Notes: a model not told the origin generated them from the sequence alone. A stretch of DNA of 64,000 bases from a gamma proteobacterium symbiont of Ctena orbiculata (GCA_003058495.1 QBVC01000026.1:91884-155883); one strand, 5' to 3'. Counted from the stretch's first letter, positions 8,498-17,747 are shown. Made by a program: numbers and translations.

Positions 8498-10327
8498 TTA
8501 GATCGCGGGATCATCGAATACCCAGACCACATTGTTCTCGTGGTTGCCGGTATCCTCGCCGATGAGCACGCGACCATCGTCCATGATCAGCAGGTTGTCG
8601 GGGTTGGAGATGTTGTTGATGCTGCATTCGTTGACTGAACGGTCGGCGTAGTAGGGTCCGCCGACAATGGCCGGAACCATGGTCGTTACATCGACCTCGC
8701 CCTGGGCATTGCGCATCAGCTTCATGCGGTAGACAACGCCGCACTTGCCGCTGGCGCCGTTGAGCTGGATGTCGCCTTCGCCGTCGCTCATGGTGGCGTC
8801 GAAGCTGGACATGGCCATGTACATGTAGGCCTGTTCACCGTCGGCGGCACCGCCGTTCCACCAGGCTGAAGCCAGGCCGTAGTTGATGTTCACGCCTTCC
8901 ATCTTGCGGAACTCGCCGGTGGCGCCCAGGGCGACAGCCGCCTTGCGGCTCTCGAGGAAGGCAACACGGTCATCGCTGAAGGGATTGGCGTCGACAGTGG
9001 CGTCTTCGTCACAGCTCAGGTCGGTGCCGGTCTTGGACTCGGCCCAGTCACAGACCTGCTCGTCGGTGATGTAGTTGGCGTCGGCAAAGCTGCCGTCGAA
9101 GGAGGCGATTGCCGCTTCGATGTCCGTTTCGCTCATGCTGGCAAGCTCGACCCACTCGATACCGAGGGCGGCCTCCGCGGGATCGTCAACGCTGGCGGCC
9201 TGGGTGACCTGCGCGGCATACAGGGTGCCTGCGCTCATGTCACCGGCCACATCGGCGACGAACTTGAAGAAGACCACACCGGTGCCGTCGTCACTGAGGA
9301 AGACAGTGCGCTGGTCGGGCATGACGACCGAATTCTCGTGCGAGAAGCGGCCCATGGTCTCCAGCTTGTTGACCGTGACGTTGGCGACCGCTGCATCGGC
9401 GGCATTGCCAAGCTCGACAATGTAGCCGTAGCGGTAGGGATTCGGCCAGTCGCCGCTGCCATCGGTGGGATAGCCGAAATAGGTGGCCAGGGATTGCGGG
9501 TTGCTGAAGTACTCGTAGTCCGGGTTGAACCAATCCGCGGTGTCATCGAAATAGAGCTCTTCAGATGAGAGCGGGGTGTCCCAGGGGCTGACGGTACCGA
9601 AGCAGTTGACCCAGGTGCCGCCGACGCTGGAGAAGTCGATCATGCCTTCCTGGACGATGGTGGCGTAGCCGGCGTCGGTGAGGCCGCTGACATGGATGCG
9701 GCTCATGCTGCCCGGGCGATCCTCCCAGTTGCTGTAGACGTAATAGCCAGTGTCACCGTCGGAGATGACGCCGTTGAAGTCAGGATCGTTGGAGCTCTTG
9801 ATCAGGGTGGTGCCGTCGAGGGCGATGATGTCACCCATGGCGTTACCGTCATCGAGGGCGTCGCCCTGCTGGGTCAGTACCTGGTAGGAACCGACGGCGG
9901 TCATGACCACCTCTTTCTCCGCAGTGGTGACCGGCAGGTCGAGGGCGCCGAAGTTCTCAGCCAGCGCCGAGAAGTCCTGACCGACGATGACGCCCACGGT
10001 GCCTTTGTCGAATATCTTGCCGGCGCTGTCCGCGGTCGTATTGCTGCTGCTGGGATGCTGGACATTGAGGAACAGGGTGTTGTCGCTGTTCAGGTACATG
10101 CCGGTGAATTCGGCACCCAGGGGGGCGGTCGCGAGACGCTTCAGGCCTAAGGGGACATAATTGGTAATGCCGTCCACACCGTCGACACCGTCTTGACCGT
10201 CGACACCATCGACACCGTCGTCACCGTCATCACCGCTGCATCCCGCTAACAGCAGGGATGAACAAAAAATGGCTGCCGCTATGGAAGCAGGCAGGGTTTG
10301 TAGACGAAATGATTTCTTTTTCAACAT
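8498..10327 (-). CDS. PhoX/DUF839 family lipoprotein with Gly-Asp-rich linker
   Basis: A 609-residue predicted lipoprotein (lipobox LLAGC, Cys30). Immediately after the acylated Cys is a Gly-x-Asp repeat (GDDGDDGVDGVDGQDG and on), a flexible collagen-like spacer. The rest matches the PhoX/DUF839 beta-propeller family, with typical segments such as TLFLNVQHP near the start and LLIMDDGRVLIGEDTGNHEN at the end. Family members are calcium- and iron-dependent alkaline phosphatases, but phosphatase activity cannot be confirmed here. I chose the ATG at 10327 because AAGGGGAG lies about eight bases upstream and it gives a clean signal peptide. No pho box was identified. Confidence 0.85.
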   Translation of the reverse strand: MLKKKSFRLQTLPASIAAAIFCSSLLLAGCSGDDGDDGVDGVDGQDGVDGVDGITNYVPLGLKRLATAPLGAEFTGMYLNSDNTLFLNVQHPSSSNTTADSAGKIFDKGTVGVIVGQDFSALAENFGALDLPVTTAEKEVVMTAVGSYQVLTQQGDALDDGNAMGDIIALDGTTLIKSSNDPDFNGVISDGDTGYYVYSNWEDRPGSMSRIHVSGLTDAGYATIVQEGMIDFSSVGGTWVNCFGTVSPWDTPLSSEELYFDDTADWFNPDYEYFSNPQSLATYFGYPTDGSGDWPNPYRYGYIVELGNAADAAVANVTVNKLETMGRFSHENSVVMPDQRTVFLSDDGTGVVFFKFVADVAGDMSAGTLYAAQVTQAASVDDPAEAALGIEWVELASMSETDIEAAIASFDGSFADANYITDEQVCDWAESKTGTDLSCDEDATVDANPFSDDRVAFLESRKAAVALGATGEFRKMEGVNINYGLASAWWNGGAADGEQAYMYMAMSSFDATMSDGEGDIQLNGASGKCGVVYRMKLMRNAQGEVDVTTMVPAIVGGPYYADRSVNECSINNISNPDNLLIMDDGRVLIGEDTGNHENNVVWVFDDPAI

Positions 10328-10610
10328 AGAATATGCTCCCCTTGAAGGCGTAATACTTATTAGCCGGAAGCATTCTAGGTAGCCATTATTTCGAAACGGT
10401 GTCGTATCTATTTCGCTTCGATGAATGCTATATTTCAAACAGATATAATGCTCGCCGTCTGTGCCGATATGCGGCTTCGATGGGGTTGGACTTGATGTTG
10501 GTATGATCCTGCCCCAGGATTGAGGCAGTGCGGCTTTACTAATCAAGGTGGACAGATCCTGTCTGATCTGTGTGCCGGAAGGTCACAAAACAGATAGACC
10601 CGATGAAACA

Positions 10611-11984
10611 ATGAAAATAATCATCCTCGGTGCCGGTCAGGTGGGGCGTTCGGTAGCCAATGCGCTGGTAAGCGAGGCCAACGATATCACCGTGGTCGAC
10701 CAGGACGAGCAGCTGTTGACGGAACTGCAGAATCGGCTCGATCTCGGTACCGTCAGAGGCCACGCGGGCCATCCCGATGTGCTGCGCAAAGCGGGGGCCG
10801 AGGACGCGGATATGATCCTCGCCGTGACCAACAGCGACGAGACCAACATGGTCGCCTGCCAGGTCGCCTACACGGTGTTCCATACCCCGACCAAGATCGC
10901 CCGGGTGCGCGCCCAGGGCTATCTCGACTATAGCCAGCTGTTCGAGCAGAGCGCGGTGCCGGTGGATGTACTGATCAGCCCCGAGCAGCTGGTGACCGAC
11001 TACATCCTCAAACTGATCGAGTATCCGGGGGCGCTGCAGGTGCTCGACTTCGCGGATGGCCGGGTCAGGCTGGTGGCGGTGAAGGCCTACCATGGCGGCC
11101 CCCTGGTGGGCAATGCCCTCAGTGCGCTCTATGATCACATGCCCAACGTGGATGCCCGGGTCGCGGCGATCTATCGCGAGGGTGAGGTGATCATCCCCAG
11201 GGGCGACACGGTGATCGAGGCGGAGGACGAGGTCTTCTTCATCGCCGCCGCGGAGAATATCCGCTCCGTGATGAGTGAGCTGCGCAAGATGGAAAAGCCC
11301 TACAAGCGCATAATCGTCGCCGGAGGCGGCAACATCGGCAGGCGTCTCGCCGCCGAGCTGGAGCAGAAATACCGGGTCAAGCTCATCGAAACCGACAAGG
11401 TGCGGGCGAGGGAGATCGCGGAACGCCTCGAGATGACCATCGTGCTCCACGGCGATGCGGCGGATGAGAACCTGCTGCTGGAGGAGAACATCGAGAACAC
11501 GGATGTCTATTGTGCCGTGACCAACGACGATGAGGACAATATCCTCTCCGCGATGCTTGCCAAACGGCTCGGTGCCGCCAGGGTGATGGCATTGATCAAC
11601 CGGCCCTCCTACGTGGACCTGGTGCAGAGTGAAATCATCGATATCGCCATCTCCCCCCAGCAGGCCACCATCGGCACCCTGCTGACCCATGTGCGTCGGG
11701 GCGACGTGGTGCAGGTACACTCGCTGCGGCGCGGCGCCGCGGAGGCCATCGAGGCGGTGGCCCACGGCGACAGAAGTTCGTCAAAGGTGGTTGGACGCGC
11801 AGTGGAGGAGATCAAGCTTCCGGCGGGCACCACCATCGGCGCGGTGGTCAGGGGGGACGAGGTGCTGATCGCCCACCACGATACCATGATCGAGAGTGGC
11901 GACCATGTGATTCTGTTCCTGGTGGACAAGCGCAAGATCCGCGATGTGGAAAAGCTCTTCCAGGTCGGTGTGACCTTCCTGTAG
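10611..11984 (+). CDS. trkA: TrkA, NAD-binding regulatory subunit of Trk K+ uptake
   Basis: Peripheral cytoplasmic subunit that gates the TrkH potassium channel in response to nucleotides. The protein has 457 residues, the same size as characterised TrkA. It has two repeats of Rossmann RCK-N plus RCK-C: the first begins [16 protein letters not shown], the second near residue 233 ([15 protein letters not shown]). I chose the ATG at 10611 because the first beta strand starts there; upstream in-frame codons would add a non-homologous tail. It precedes trkH by 16 bases. In other genomes trkA follows ntrX directly, whereas here about 5.3 kb intervenes. Confidence 0.96.
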   Translation: MKIIILGAGQVGRSVANALVSEANDITVVDQDEQLLTELQNRLDLGTVRGHAGHPDVLRKAGAEDADMILAVTNSDETNMVACQVAYTVFHTPTKIARVRAQGYLDYSQLFEQSAVPVDVLISPEQLVTDYILKLIEYPGALQVLDFADGRVRLVAVKAYHGGPLVGNALSALYDHMPNVDARVAAIYREGEVIIPRGDTVIEAEDEVFFIAAAENIRSVMSELRKMEKPYKRIIVAGGGNIGRRLAAELEQKYRVKLIETDKVRAREIAERLEMTIVLHGDAADENLLLEENIENTDVYCAVTNDDEDNILSAMLAKRLGAARVMALINRPSYVDLVQSEIIDIAISPQQATIGTLLTHVRRGDVVQVHSLRRGAAEAIEAVAHGDRSSSKVVGRAVEEIKLPAGTTIGAVVRGDEVLIAHHDTMIESGDHVILFLVDKRKIRDVEKLFQVGVTFL

Positions 11985-12000
11985 ATCAGGAATATCGACT

Positions 12001-13452
12001 ATGCATCTGTTTGTGGTCCAACGAATCCTGGGTGTTCTGCTGATGGTCTTCAGCCTCACCATGCTGCCTCCCCTTGGTCTTTCGTTATTCGCCGATGATG
12101 GCGCCCTGGTCGGGTTTACCGATGCCTTTGTTCTCACCCTGGGGCTCGGCCTGGCGTTCTGGGCTCCGGTGCGCAACCGGCGGCAGGATCTGCGGGTCCG
12201 TGACGGCTTCCTGGTGGTGGTGATGTTCTGGGGTGTGTTGGGCCTCACCGGCGCATTGCCTTTTCTGTTTGCGGAAAGTCACCATATGAATGTCACCGAT
12301 GCGGTGTTCGAGTCGATCTCCGGCCTGACCACCACCGGGGCGACGGTGATCGTCGGCATCGACGAGCTGCCGGTATCGATTCTCTACTACCGCCAGCAGC
12401 TGCAGTGGCTCGGCGGCATGGGGATCATCGTCCTGGCGGTGGCGGTTCTGCCGATGCTGGGGATCGGTGGTATGCAGCTCTATCGTGCCGAGACCCCGGG
12501 GCCGGTGAAAGACAATAAGCTGACCCCGAGGATAACCGAGACCGCCAAGGCGCTCTGGTATATCTACCTGGGCCTGACCCTCAGCTGCATGCTCGCCTAC
12601 TGGCTGGCCGGCATGAAGCCCTTCGACGCCATGGGGCACGCCTTCTCCACCGTGGCGATCGGCGGTTTCTCCACCCATGACGAGAGCATCGGCTACTACG
12701 ACAGCACATTGATCGAGATGATCGCGGTGATCTTCATGCTGCTCTCCGGGGCCAACTTCGCCCTTCACTTCCTCGCCCTGCGGCGGCGATCCCTGCGCAC
12801 CTATTTCGAAGACCCGGAGTTCCGCGGCTATGTCATTACCCTGGCGGTGGTGATCTGTATCGTCTCCGTGGCACTCTTCTTCATGGGGGTCTACGGTAAC
12901 TGGAGCGAGGCGATTACCCGCGGCCTGTTCCAGGCCGTATCGATTGGAACCACGACCGGTTTTACCACCGCCGACTACTCGCTCTGGCCGGGGTTCATAT
13001 CGATCCTCCTGCTCTTCGCCAGCTTCATCGGCGGCTGTGCCGGTTCCACCGGCGGAGGGATCAAGGTGATTCGCTTTCTGCTCCTCATCAAGCAGGGTGT
13101 GCGCGAGATCAATCGCCTGATCCATCCCAACGCCGAGATCCCGATCCGCATCGGCACCAAGACCATACCCTGGCGGGTGGTGGAGGCGGTGTGGGGATTC
13201 TTCGCCCTCTACGTGGCCAGCTTCGGGGTCATGTACCTGGCGCTTGCCTCCACCGGGCTCGACCTGATGACCTCCTTCTCGGCGGTGGCGGCCAGTATCA
13301 ACAACCTGGGACCGGGCCTGGCGGATGTGGGCGCCCACTACGCCAACCTCAACGACCCCGCCAAGTGGATCCTCTGTTTCGCCATGCTCCTGGGCCGCCT
13401 TGAGATCTTCACCCTGCTGGTGCTGCTGACCCCGGCCTTCTGGCGCAAGTAG
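12001..13452 (+). CDS. trkH: TrkH potassium uptake channel subunit
   Basis: Membrane-embedded K+ translocating subunit of the Trk system, partner of TrkA encoded just upstream. The protein has 483 residues and about ten hydrophobic segments arranged as four M1-P-M2 repeats. Filter-type segments are visible (SGLTTTGATV, AIGGFSTHDE, GTTTGFTTADY and AASINNLGPG), each with the Gly expected of the selectivity filter. A conserved GGCAGSTGGGIK segment lies before the last repeats. Co-transcription with trkA is very likely. A repeat islet begins 24 bases after the stop. Confidence 0.96.
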   Translation: MHLFVVQRILGVLLMVFSLTMLPPLGLSLFADDGALVGFTDAFVLTLGLGLAFWAPVRNRRQDLRVRDGFLVVVMFWGVLGLTGALPFLFAESHHMNVTDAVFESISGLTTTGATVIVGIDELPVSILYYRQQLQWLGGMGIIVLAVAVLPMLGIGGMQLYRAETPGPVKDNKLTPRITETAKALWYIYLGLTLSCMLAYWLAGMKPFDAMGHAFSTVAIGGFSTHDESIGYYDSTLIEMIAVIFMLLSGANFALHFLALRRRSLRTYFEDPEFRGYVITLAVVICIVSVALFFMGVYGNWSEAITRGLFQAVSIGTTTGFTTADYSLWPGFISILLLFASFIGGCAGSTGGGIKVIRFLLLIKQGVREINRLIHPNAEIPIRIGTKTIPWRVVEAVWGFFALYVASFGVMYLALASTGLDLMTSFSAVAASINNLGPGLADVGAHYANLNDPAKWILCFAMLLGRLEIFTLLVLLTPAFWRK

Positions 13453-13475
13453 TTATTTATTTATAAAAAAGAATT

Positions 13476-13756
13476 CACCGCAAATGAACGCGAATAAACG
13501 CAAATATTATTTTTAAGGACACGCTGATTAACCCGTCATTCCGGCGAAGGCCGGAATCTATCTGTTTGATATTACTGGATCCCGGCATGCGCCGGGATGA
13601 CGAATAACTAATTAATCAGATCTTCCCTAATGTGTAGGGTGCGGGATGCCGCACCGAAAGCTATGCTCACTAAAGTACCAAAGTGGTTCATTGGTGCGGC
13701 ATCCCGCACTCTACACGTTAATTGACATTTGCGTTTATTCGCGTTCATTTGCGGAC
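13476..13756. mobile_element. Islet B: 281-bp inverted-repeat-bounded noncoding insert
   Basis: The repeat at 13476-13505 (CCGCAAATGAACGCGAATAA core) is mirrored at 13727-13756. The interior holds a REP-like inverted unit at 13534-13602 (CGTCATTCCGG to CCGGGATGACG). It also holds an inverted pair at 13632-13655 and 13693-13716 related to the GTAGGGTGCGG palindromes. No gene fits inside, so it is a nest of repeats between trkH and the convergent yqaA-like gene. It may also terminate transcription from both sides. Confidence 0.6.
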
Positions 13757-13792
13757 TTTTTTCTTGTTTAAAACGCTTCAGGAATTGAGCTG

Positions 13793-14245
13793 CTATGCAA
13801 GACTCCCGAAGGCCCCCACCAGCACCCCGTAACGCATGGCCTTTCCAAGGCCGATGTAGAGGGTGGCCGGCAGCAGCCTGATGCCGCTCCAGCCGGTGGC
13901 GAGACAGAGAGGATCGCCGATCAGCGGCAGCCAGGAGAGGAGCAGTACCGGTGCACCGTGGTGGGCCACCCGCTGTAAAGCCTGCCGCTGACGCTCCTGA
14001 CGCAGTCCTCTGTGGGGAAAGCGGCGAGCCAGCCACCAGCCGATGAGCCAGCTACTGAGCCCGCCCAGGGTGTTGCCGAGGGTGGCTACACCCCATAGCA
14101 GTCCACCCCGCTCCGGGGTCTGCTGGAGTTCCCACAACAGCATCGCTTCGGAACCCCCCGGCAGCAGCGTGGAGGCTAGAAAACTCCCGATAAAGAGCCC
14201 GAGGGGACCCCCCGATAGGTTCAGGCTTGACGGAATATCCAGCAT
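13793..14245 (-). CDS. YqaA/DedA-related small membrane protein
   Basis: A 150-residue inner membrane protein of the YqaA type (SNARE-associated/DedA superfamily). Hydrophobic segments alternate with short loops, and GSFLASTLLPGGSEAML and a later GDPLCLATGW segment fit the family. The start at 14245 overlaps the 3' end of the upstream methyltransferase gene by 25 bases. It is the last gene of a five-gene minus-strand operon. The function of YqaA proteins is not established; DedA relatives act in lipid transport and membrane homeostasis. Confidence 0.85.
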   Translation of the reverse strand: MLDIPSSLNLSGGPLGLFIGSFLASTLLPGGSEAMLLWELQQTPERGGLLWGVATLGNTLGGLSSWLIGWWLARRFPHRGLRQERQRQALQRVAHHGAPVLLLSWLPLIGDPLCLATGWSGIRLLPATLYIGLGKAMRYGVLVGAFGSLA

Positions 14246-15156
14246 CGGTGGGCGGGGTGGCGCTTGAAATCGTCGGGCAGCGTCTGATCGGTGATCTCCT
14301 CGCAACCGGGCAGAGACGCCAGTGCGGGGTCGAGTTTGAAACGGCGTTTGTTGGTGGAGAAGTAGAGCTCGCCGCCCGGGGTCAGCAGCCCCAGGGAGGC
14401 CTCGATCAGGCGCCGGTGATCCCGCTGCAGGTCGAGGGTCGCCTGCATCTTCTTGGAGTTGGAAAAACTGGGCGGGTCGAGCAGGATGAGGCCATAGACC
14501 CTGCGTTCAATTCCCGCCCGCTGGAGGAACTCGAACACATCGGAGCGTACGAGTTGGTGGTTCTCCTCGGCGAAACCGTTGAGGGTCAGGTTGCGCCGGG
14601 TCCAGTTCAGATAGGTGTTGGAGAGGTCGACGCTGGTGGTGGCCAGGGCACCCCCAGCCGCGGCATAGACCGAAAAGCTGCCGGTATAGGCGAAGAGATT
14701 GAGCATGCGTCTGCCCTCGATCCGGCGGCGGATCAGGGCGCGGGTCTCCCGGTGGTCGAGAAACAGGCCGGTGTCGAGATAGCTGTGGAGATCGACCTCG
14801 AATTTCAGCCCGGCCTCGCTGATCACGCGCCGCCTGCCTGGATTTCCGGTCTTTTCGTACTGGGCCGGTCCGCGCTGCCGTTGCCGGGTCTTGAAGGCAA
14901 GCGCCGCGGCGGGTATCTCCAACGCCTCACAGATCGCATCGCCGACGCTCTTCTCCTCGGACAGCTCCAGGGGATCCCGGCCCTGGCGGGCGAAGAGCTG
15001 GGCATGGACCTCCCCCTCATACCAGTCGACGGCCAGGGGGAACTCGGGCATGTCCCGGTCATAGAGGCGGTAGCAGCTTATGTCGCGGCGACCTGCCCAT
15101 TTGCGCCAATGGCGCCGGTTCTTGCGCAGCCGGTTGGCAAAATCGGCAAGCGACAT
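14221..15156 (-). CDS. Stand-alone RlmK-type SAM methyltransferase (matches C-terminal half of RlmKL)
   Basis: A 311-residue class I SAM-dependent methyltransferase. From FANRLRKNRRHWRKWA to the end it matches the C-terminal RlmK module of E. coli RlmKL, which methylates G2069 of 23S rRNA at N7. The N-terminal RlmL/THUMP half is absent. Key segments are YLDTGLFLDHRETR, the SAM-binding NLFAYTGSFSVYAA, the acidic SVDLSNTY and the catalytic DPPSFSNSK. I chose the ATG at 15156 because it overlaps the upstream stop (ATGA) and begins at the domain boundary. Substrate assignment rests on homology; an RlmI-like target is possible. Confidence 0.85.
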   Translation of the reverse strand: MSLADFANRLRKNRRHWRKWAGRRDISCYRLYDRDMPEFPLAVDWYEGEVHAQLFARQGRDPLELSEEKSVGDAICEALEIPAAALAFKTRQRQRGPAQYEKTGNPGRRRVISEAGLKFEVDLHSYLDTGLFLDHRETRALIRRRIEGRRMLNLFAYTGSFSVYAAAGGALATTSVDLSNTYLNWTRRNLTLNGFAEENHQLVRSDVFEFLQRAGIERRVYGLILLDPPSFSNSKKMQATLDLQRDHRRLIEASLGLLTPGGELYFSTNKRRFKLDPALASLPGCEEITDQTLPDDFKRHPAHRCWIFRQA

Positions 15157-15530
15157 CAGCGAGGCAGGCGCCATGCGGCAATCGCCAGGGCGATCCAGCC
15201 GGCGATGAAGGCGGTGCCGCCAAAGGGTGTGACCGCCCCCAGAACGCGAAGATCGGTCAGGGCCATGGTGTAGAGGCTGCCGCAAAAGAGCAGGATGCCG
15301 CTGCCAAAGAGCCATCCGGCAATTCTCAGGCTAGGGCCAGGATGGTGGAGGGCGAGAAGCCCGGCGCCAAACAGGGCGAAGGTATGCAGGCCCTGATAGT
15401 GGACCGCCTTCTGCCACCAGATCATGTGGCCGGGGGGCAGCCTGGCCTCCAGGGCATGGGCGCCAAAGGCGCCCAGCATGACCAGCAGCATGCCGCTGGC
15501 GGCGGCGAGAATCAGCAGGCAGCGCGCCAT
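15156..15530 (-). CDS. DUF423 (TMEM256/YgdD-like) membrane protein
   Basis: A 124-residue protein with four hydrophobic segments. The N-terminal motif LGAFGAHALE and later GSGILLFCGSLY and LGAVTPFGG are hallmarks of DUF423. The role is unknown. Start and stop both overlap neighbours by ATGA junctions, so it is translated within the five-gene operon. The conserved LGAFGAH motif makes the family call firm. Confidence 0.92.
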   Translation of the reverse strand: MARCLLILAAASGMLLVMLGAFGAHALEARLPPGHMIWWQKAVHYQGLHTFALFGAGLLALHHPGPSLRIAGWLFGSGILLFCGSLYTMALTDLRVLGAVTPFGGTAFIAGWIALAIAAWRLPR

Positions 15531-16081
15531 CAGTCGCCGCCTTCCTCGAGCCGTTTGAGTTCGTCGAGAATGCCCAGGACCATCGATTCGGTATTGCTGT
15601 CCATGCGTTTGCACAGCAGATCGGGATCCCGTTCACCGTCGATCAGGGGGCGTATCACCGCAGCCAGGCGGGCCATGGGACCGCCAACCCGGCTCATCTG
15701 ATCCGCCATCTCGGCAATGATCTGCAGCGCCTGGGCATTGCCGCTGCCGGCGGCATGGATCATTGAGGCGAGCCCGGGCGCGGCCAGGGCCGGATCGGGT
15801 CTCTGGTTGGGATCGGGCAGGGTGGCGGGGTCCTGCAGCCCGCGCAGAATCGCCTCGGCAATCACCTGGTCCTCCTCGTCGAGGCTGTTCAGCAATTCGA
15901 TGTCGCGGCGGCCTTGGTCGAAGATCAATCGAATCACCGCAACCAGTTCATCCCAGCCATGGGCTTTCGCCATCGCCATGAGCTGCTCAAACTCGCTGTT
16001 GCGATCGGGATCGCTACCGCTGACTACCACCTGATTGATGAAGGCGGCATGCACCGCAAGAATCTGTGCACGCTTGTCCAT
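15530..16081 (-). CDS. Hypothetical helical protein, 183 aa
   Basis: I do not recognise this family. The sequence is predicted soluble and largely helical, with no signal peptide or membrane segment. A Pro/Asp-rich linker near residues 85-97 (DPATLPDPNQRPDP) separates two helical halves. The start overlaps the stop of the thioredoxin-HEAT gene and the stop overlaps the DUF423 start, so it is a real, translationally coupled gene. Function may relate to the partner upstream, but that is only context. Confidence 0.75.
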   Translation of the reverse strand: MDKRAQILAVHAAFINQVVVSGSDPDRNSEFEQLMAMAKAHGWDELVAVIRLIFDQGRRDIELLNSLDEEDQVIAEAILRGLQDPATLPDPNQRPDPALAAPGLASMIHAAGSGNAQALQIIAEMADQMSRVGGPMARLAAVIRPLIDGERDPDLLCKRMDSNTESMVLGILDELKRLEEGGD

Positions 16082-16731
16082 CAGCGCTCCTCCCCGTGAA
16101 GCAGACCTAGCGATTCGCCGGCGATCTCTCTGACATCGGGGTGGCTGTCGTCGATCATGCCCCGCAGGGCATCGGCGGCGGCGCTGGAACGGGTCAGTCC
16201 CAGGTAGTGCGCGGCGTCGGCGCGCAGCGCGGGATCAGCGGATTGCGCCAGACGGAGCAGGTCCTCGAGCGCCGACTGCCACAGCGGTGTGCCCTGCAGC
16301 TCCTCGGCCACCACGCCGATGCCGATGCGCACGGCGATGGGGGTCTCGGGGAGTTCAAGCAGGCTCAGCAGATCGTGGATGGTCTCTGGATCTTGCTGCA
16401 ACCTGGCGATGACCCGTTGTGGGCGCTGGGTCTCCAGGAGGTGGCTGAGGTAGCTGGCATTGCCCGCTTCCTCGCCAGCGAGTTCGGTCCAATGTTCGAG
16501 TTCCCCGGGGGAGAGGATCCCCTCCAGCTCAAACCCGCCGATCCGTGTCCAGGGCACGCTTCTGACGCCAAGGCGCTGGGCGGCTTCCGGGTGTTCGACG
16601 ATATTGATTGCCTCGAGACGGCCGATTTTCCCCTGTTTCAGGAGATTGTTCAGACCCTGCAGTACCACGGGACAGTGTGCACAGCCGGTGGCCAGCAGTA
16701 ACAGGGCGTCTGGGGCTTCGCTTTTACTCAT
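16081..16731 (-). CDS. Thioredoxin-fold/HEAT-repeat fusion protein
   Basis: A 216-residue cytoplasmic protein. Residues 1-80 resemble a thioredoxin or glutaredoxin fold with a CAHC active-site-like motif (ATGCAHCP, Cys17 and Cys20) and the cis-Pro segment VRSVPWTRI. Residues 100-216 form HEAT-like helical repeats (ALRADAAHYLGLT, PDVREIAGESLGLL). The combination suggests a thiol-disulfide or metal-linked function scaffolded by HEAT repeats (inference). It is the first gene of the operon that runs away from aprBA and shares the 542-base intergenic region with it. No strong Shine-Dalgarno is visible. Confidence 0.75.
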   Translation of the reverse strand: MSKSEAPDALLLLATGCAHCPVVLQGLNNLLKQGKIGRLEAINIVEHPEAAQRLGVRSVPWTRIGGFELEGILSPGELEHWTELAGEEAGNASYLSHLLETQRPQRVIARLQQDPETIHDLLSLLELPETPIAVRIGIGVVAEELQGTPLWQSALEDLLRLAQSADPALRADAAHYLGLTRSSAAADALRGMIDDSHPDVREIAGESLGLLHGEER

Positions 16732-17273
16732 GTGCGCAAGTCGAAATGCGTCACTTTAGCGGAATGGGGCCGTTGTGCAAGCCTTGGTCCGGATCCGGAG
16801 GGTCCCGTTCAGCCCCAAAAATAGCGGCAGAGGCGGAAAGTGCATATCTCCCTTGGGATAGACCCCTCTATTCAGGAGGGGTGGAGGGGAGAGTGGATAA
16901 AATGACCTTATTCACTATATTGGTATTTTTTTAAGTATAAATAGAGGCTTAGTAAACCAACAAAAACAGTCGGTTTTTCAAGGCGCTAAGTCAATAAGCG
17001 TATTTTATGCGCCCTCATAAAAAGACTGTTTGGCTAAAGGGATTGTAAGGCATTAATGTTTGTCGCCCTGATTCCAGCTTGCGCGCGTGCGTGCCAGGGA
17101 GTGCCTAGCGATGCGGCCTCGCTGAATCGGGTTCGAATCAAGGTTCGGACGCCGTCGGGCACGGACCGGGATAGAGAATAATGAAAGACACCGGATGATA
17201 CCGGTTGTGTTTCAAATGTCGCGGCATCGCGCGGCGACTGAATCACTGCAGTGAAACCTAGGAGATAAACACC
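16732..17273. other. 542-base divergent intergenic region upstream of aprBA
   Basis: This gap separates the minus-strand thioredoxin-HEAT operon from aprB and must hold promoters for both. A short hairpin lies at 16862-16882 (ACCCCTC and GGAGGGGT), followed by an AT-rich stretch at 16900-16945 (TATATT at about 16916) that could be a promoter core. AGGAGA at 17261-17266 serves aprB. I see no convincing gene, tRNA or operator. Confidence 0.4.
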
Positions 17274-17747
17274 ATGCCTACATTTGTGCGTACTGAGAAG
17301 TGCGATGGCTGTAAAGGCCAGGACAGGACAGCTTGCATGTATATCTGTCCTCATGACCTGATGAAGCTGGATAAAGACGGCTCTGAGACCGGTCATGCCA
17401 TGAAGTCGTTCAACCAAGAGCCTGAGCAGTGCTGGGAGTGCTACTCCTGCATCAAGATCTGCCCGCAGCAGGCCATCGAAGCGCGTCCCTACGCCGATAT
17501 CGTACCTCTGGGTGCATCTGTACAGCCTCTGCGCGGTACCGACTCCATCATGTGGACCATCAAGTTCCGGAACGGCACCATGAAGCGCTTCAAGTTTCCG
17601 ATCCGTACCACCCCTGAGGGTTCCATCGATCCCTACGGTGGCAAGCCCGCCGCTGATATCGCGAAGATCGGTGAGCCCGGTTTCTTCAATCACAATGAGC
17701 AGAACGGCTACCGCGCCGGTGATGCCAGCGAGCTGATCCGCAAATAA
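17274..17747 (+). CDS. aprB: AprB, adenylylsulfate reductase beta subunit
   Basis: Iron-sulfur subunit of APS reductase, carrying electrons between the AprA flavin and the Qmo-type partner. The 157-residue protein has two 4Fe-4S sites: CDGCKGQDRTACMYIC with a downstream CP, and CWECYSCIKICPQ. The insert between the first Cys residues is typical of AprB. The C-terminal tail (from about residue 90) wraps AprA in known structures. AGGAGA sits eight bases upstream of the ATG. It is 48 bases from aprA. Codon use is strongly biased to common codons, as expected of an abundant enzyme. In a sulfur oxidiser the complex runs toward APS formation. Confidence 0.97.
   Translation: MPTFVRTEKCDGCKGQDRTACMYICPHDLMKLDKDGSETGHAMKSFNQEPEQCWECYSCIKICPQQAIEARPYADIVPLGASVQPLRGTDSIMWTIKFRNGTMKRFKFPIRTTPEGSIDPYGGKPAADIAKIGEPGFFNHNEQNGYRAGDASELIRK

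Noticed and set aside
13534..13756. CRISPR-like repetition near trkH
   Set aside because: The repeats are inverted and of several families, without equal spacers or direct repeat units.
17105..17160. A tRNA-like stretch with GGTTCGAATC, upstream of aprB
   Set aside because: The T-loop-like sequence is present, but no acceptor stem, D arm or anticodon arm pairs around it at the right distances.
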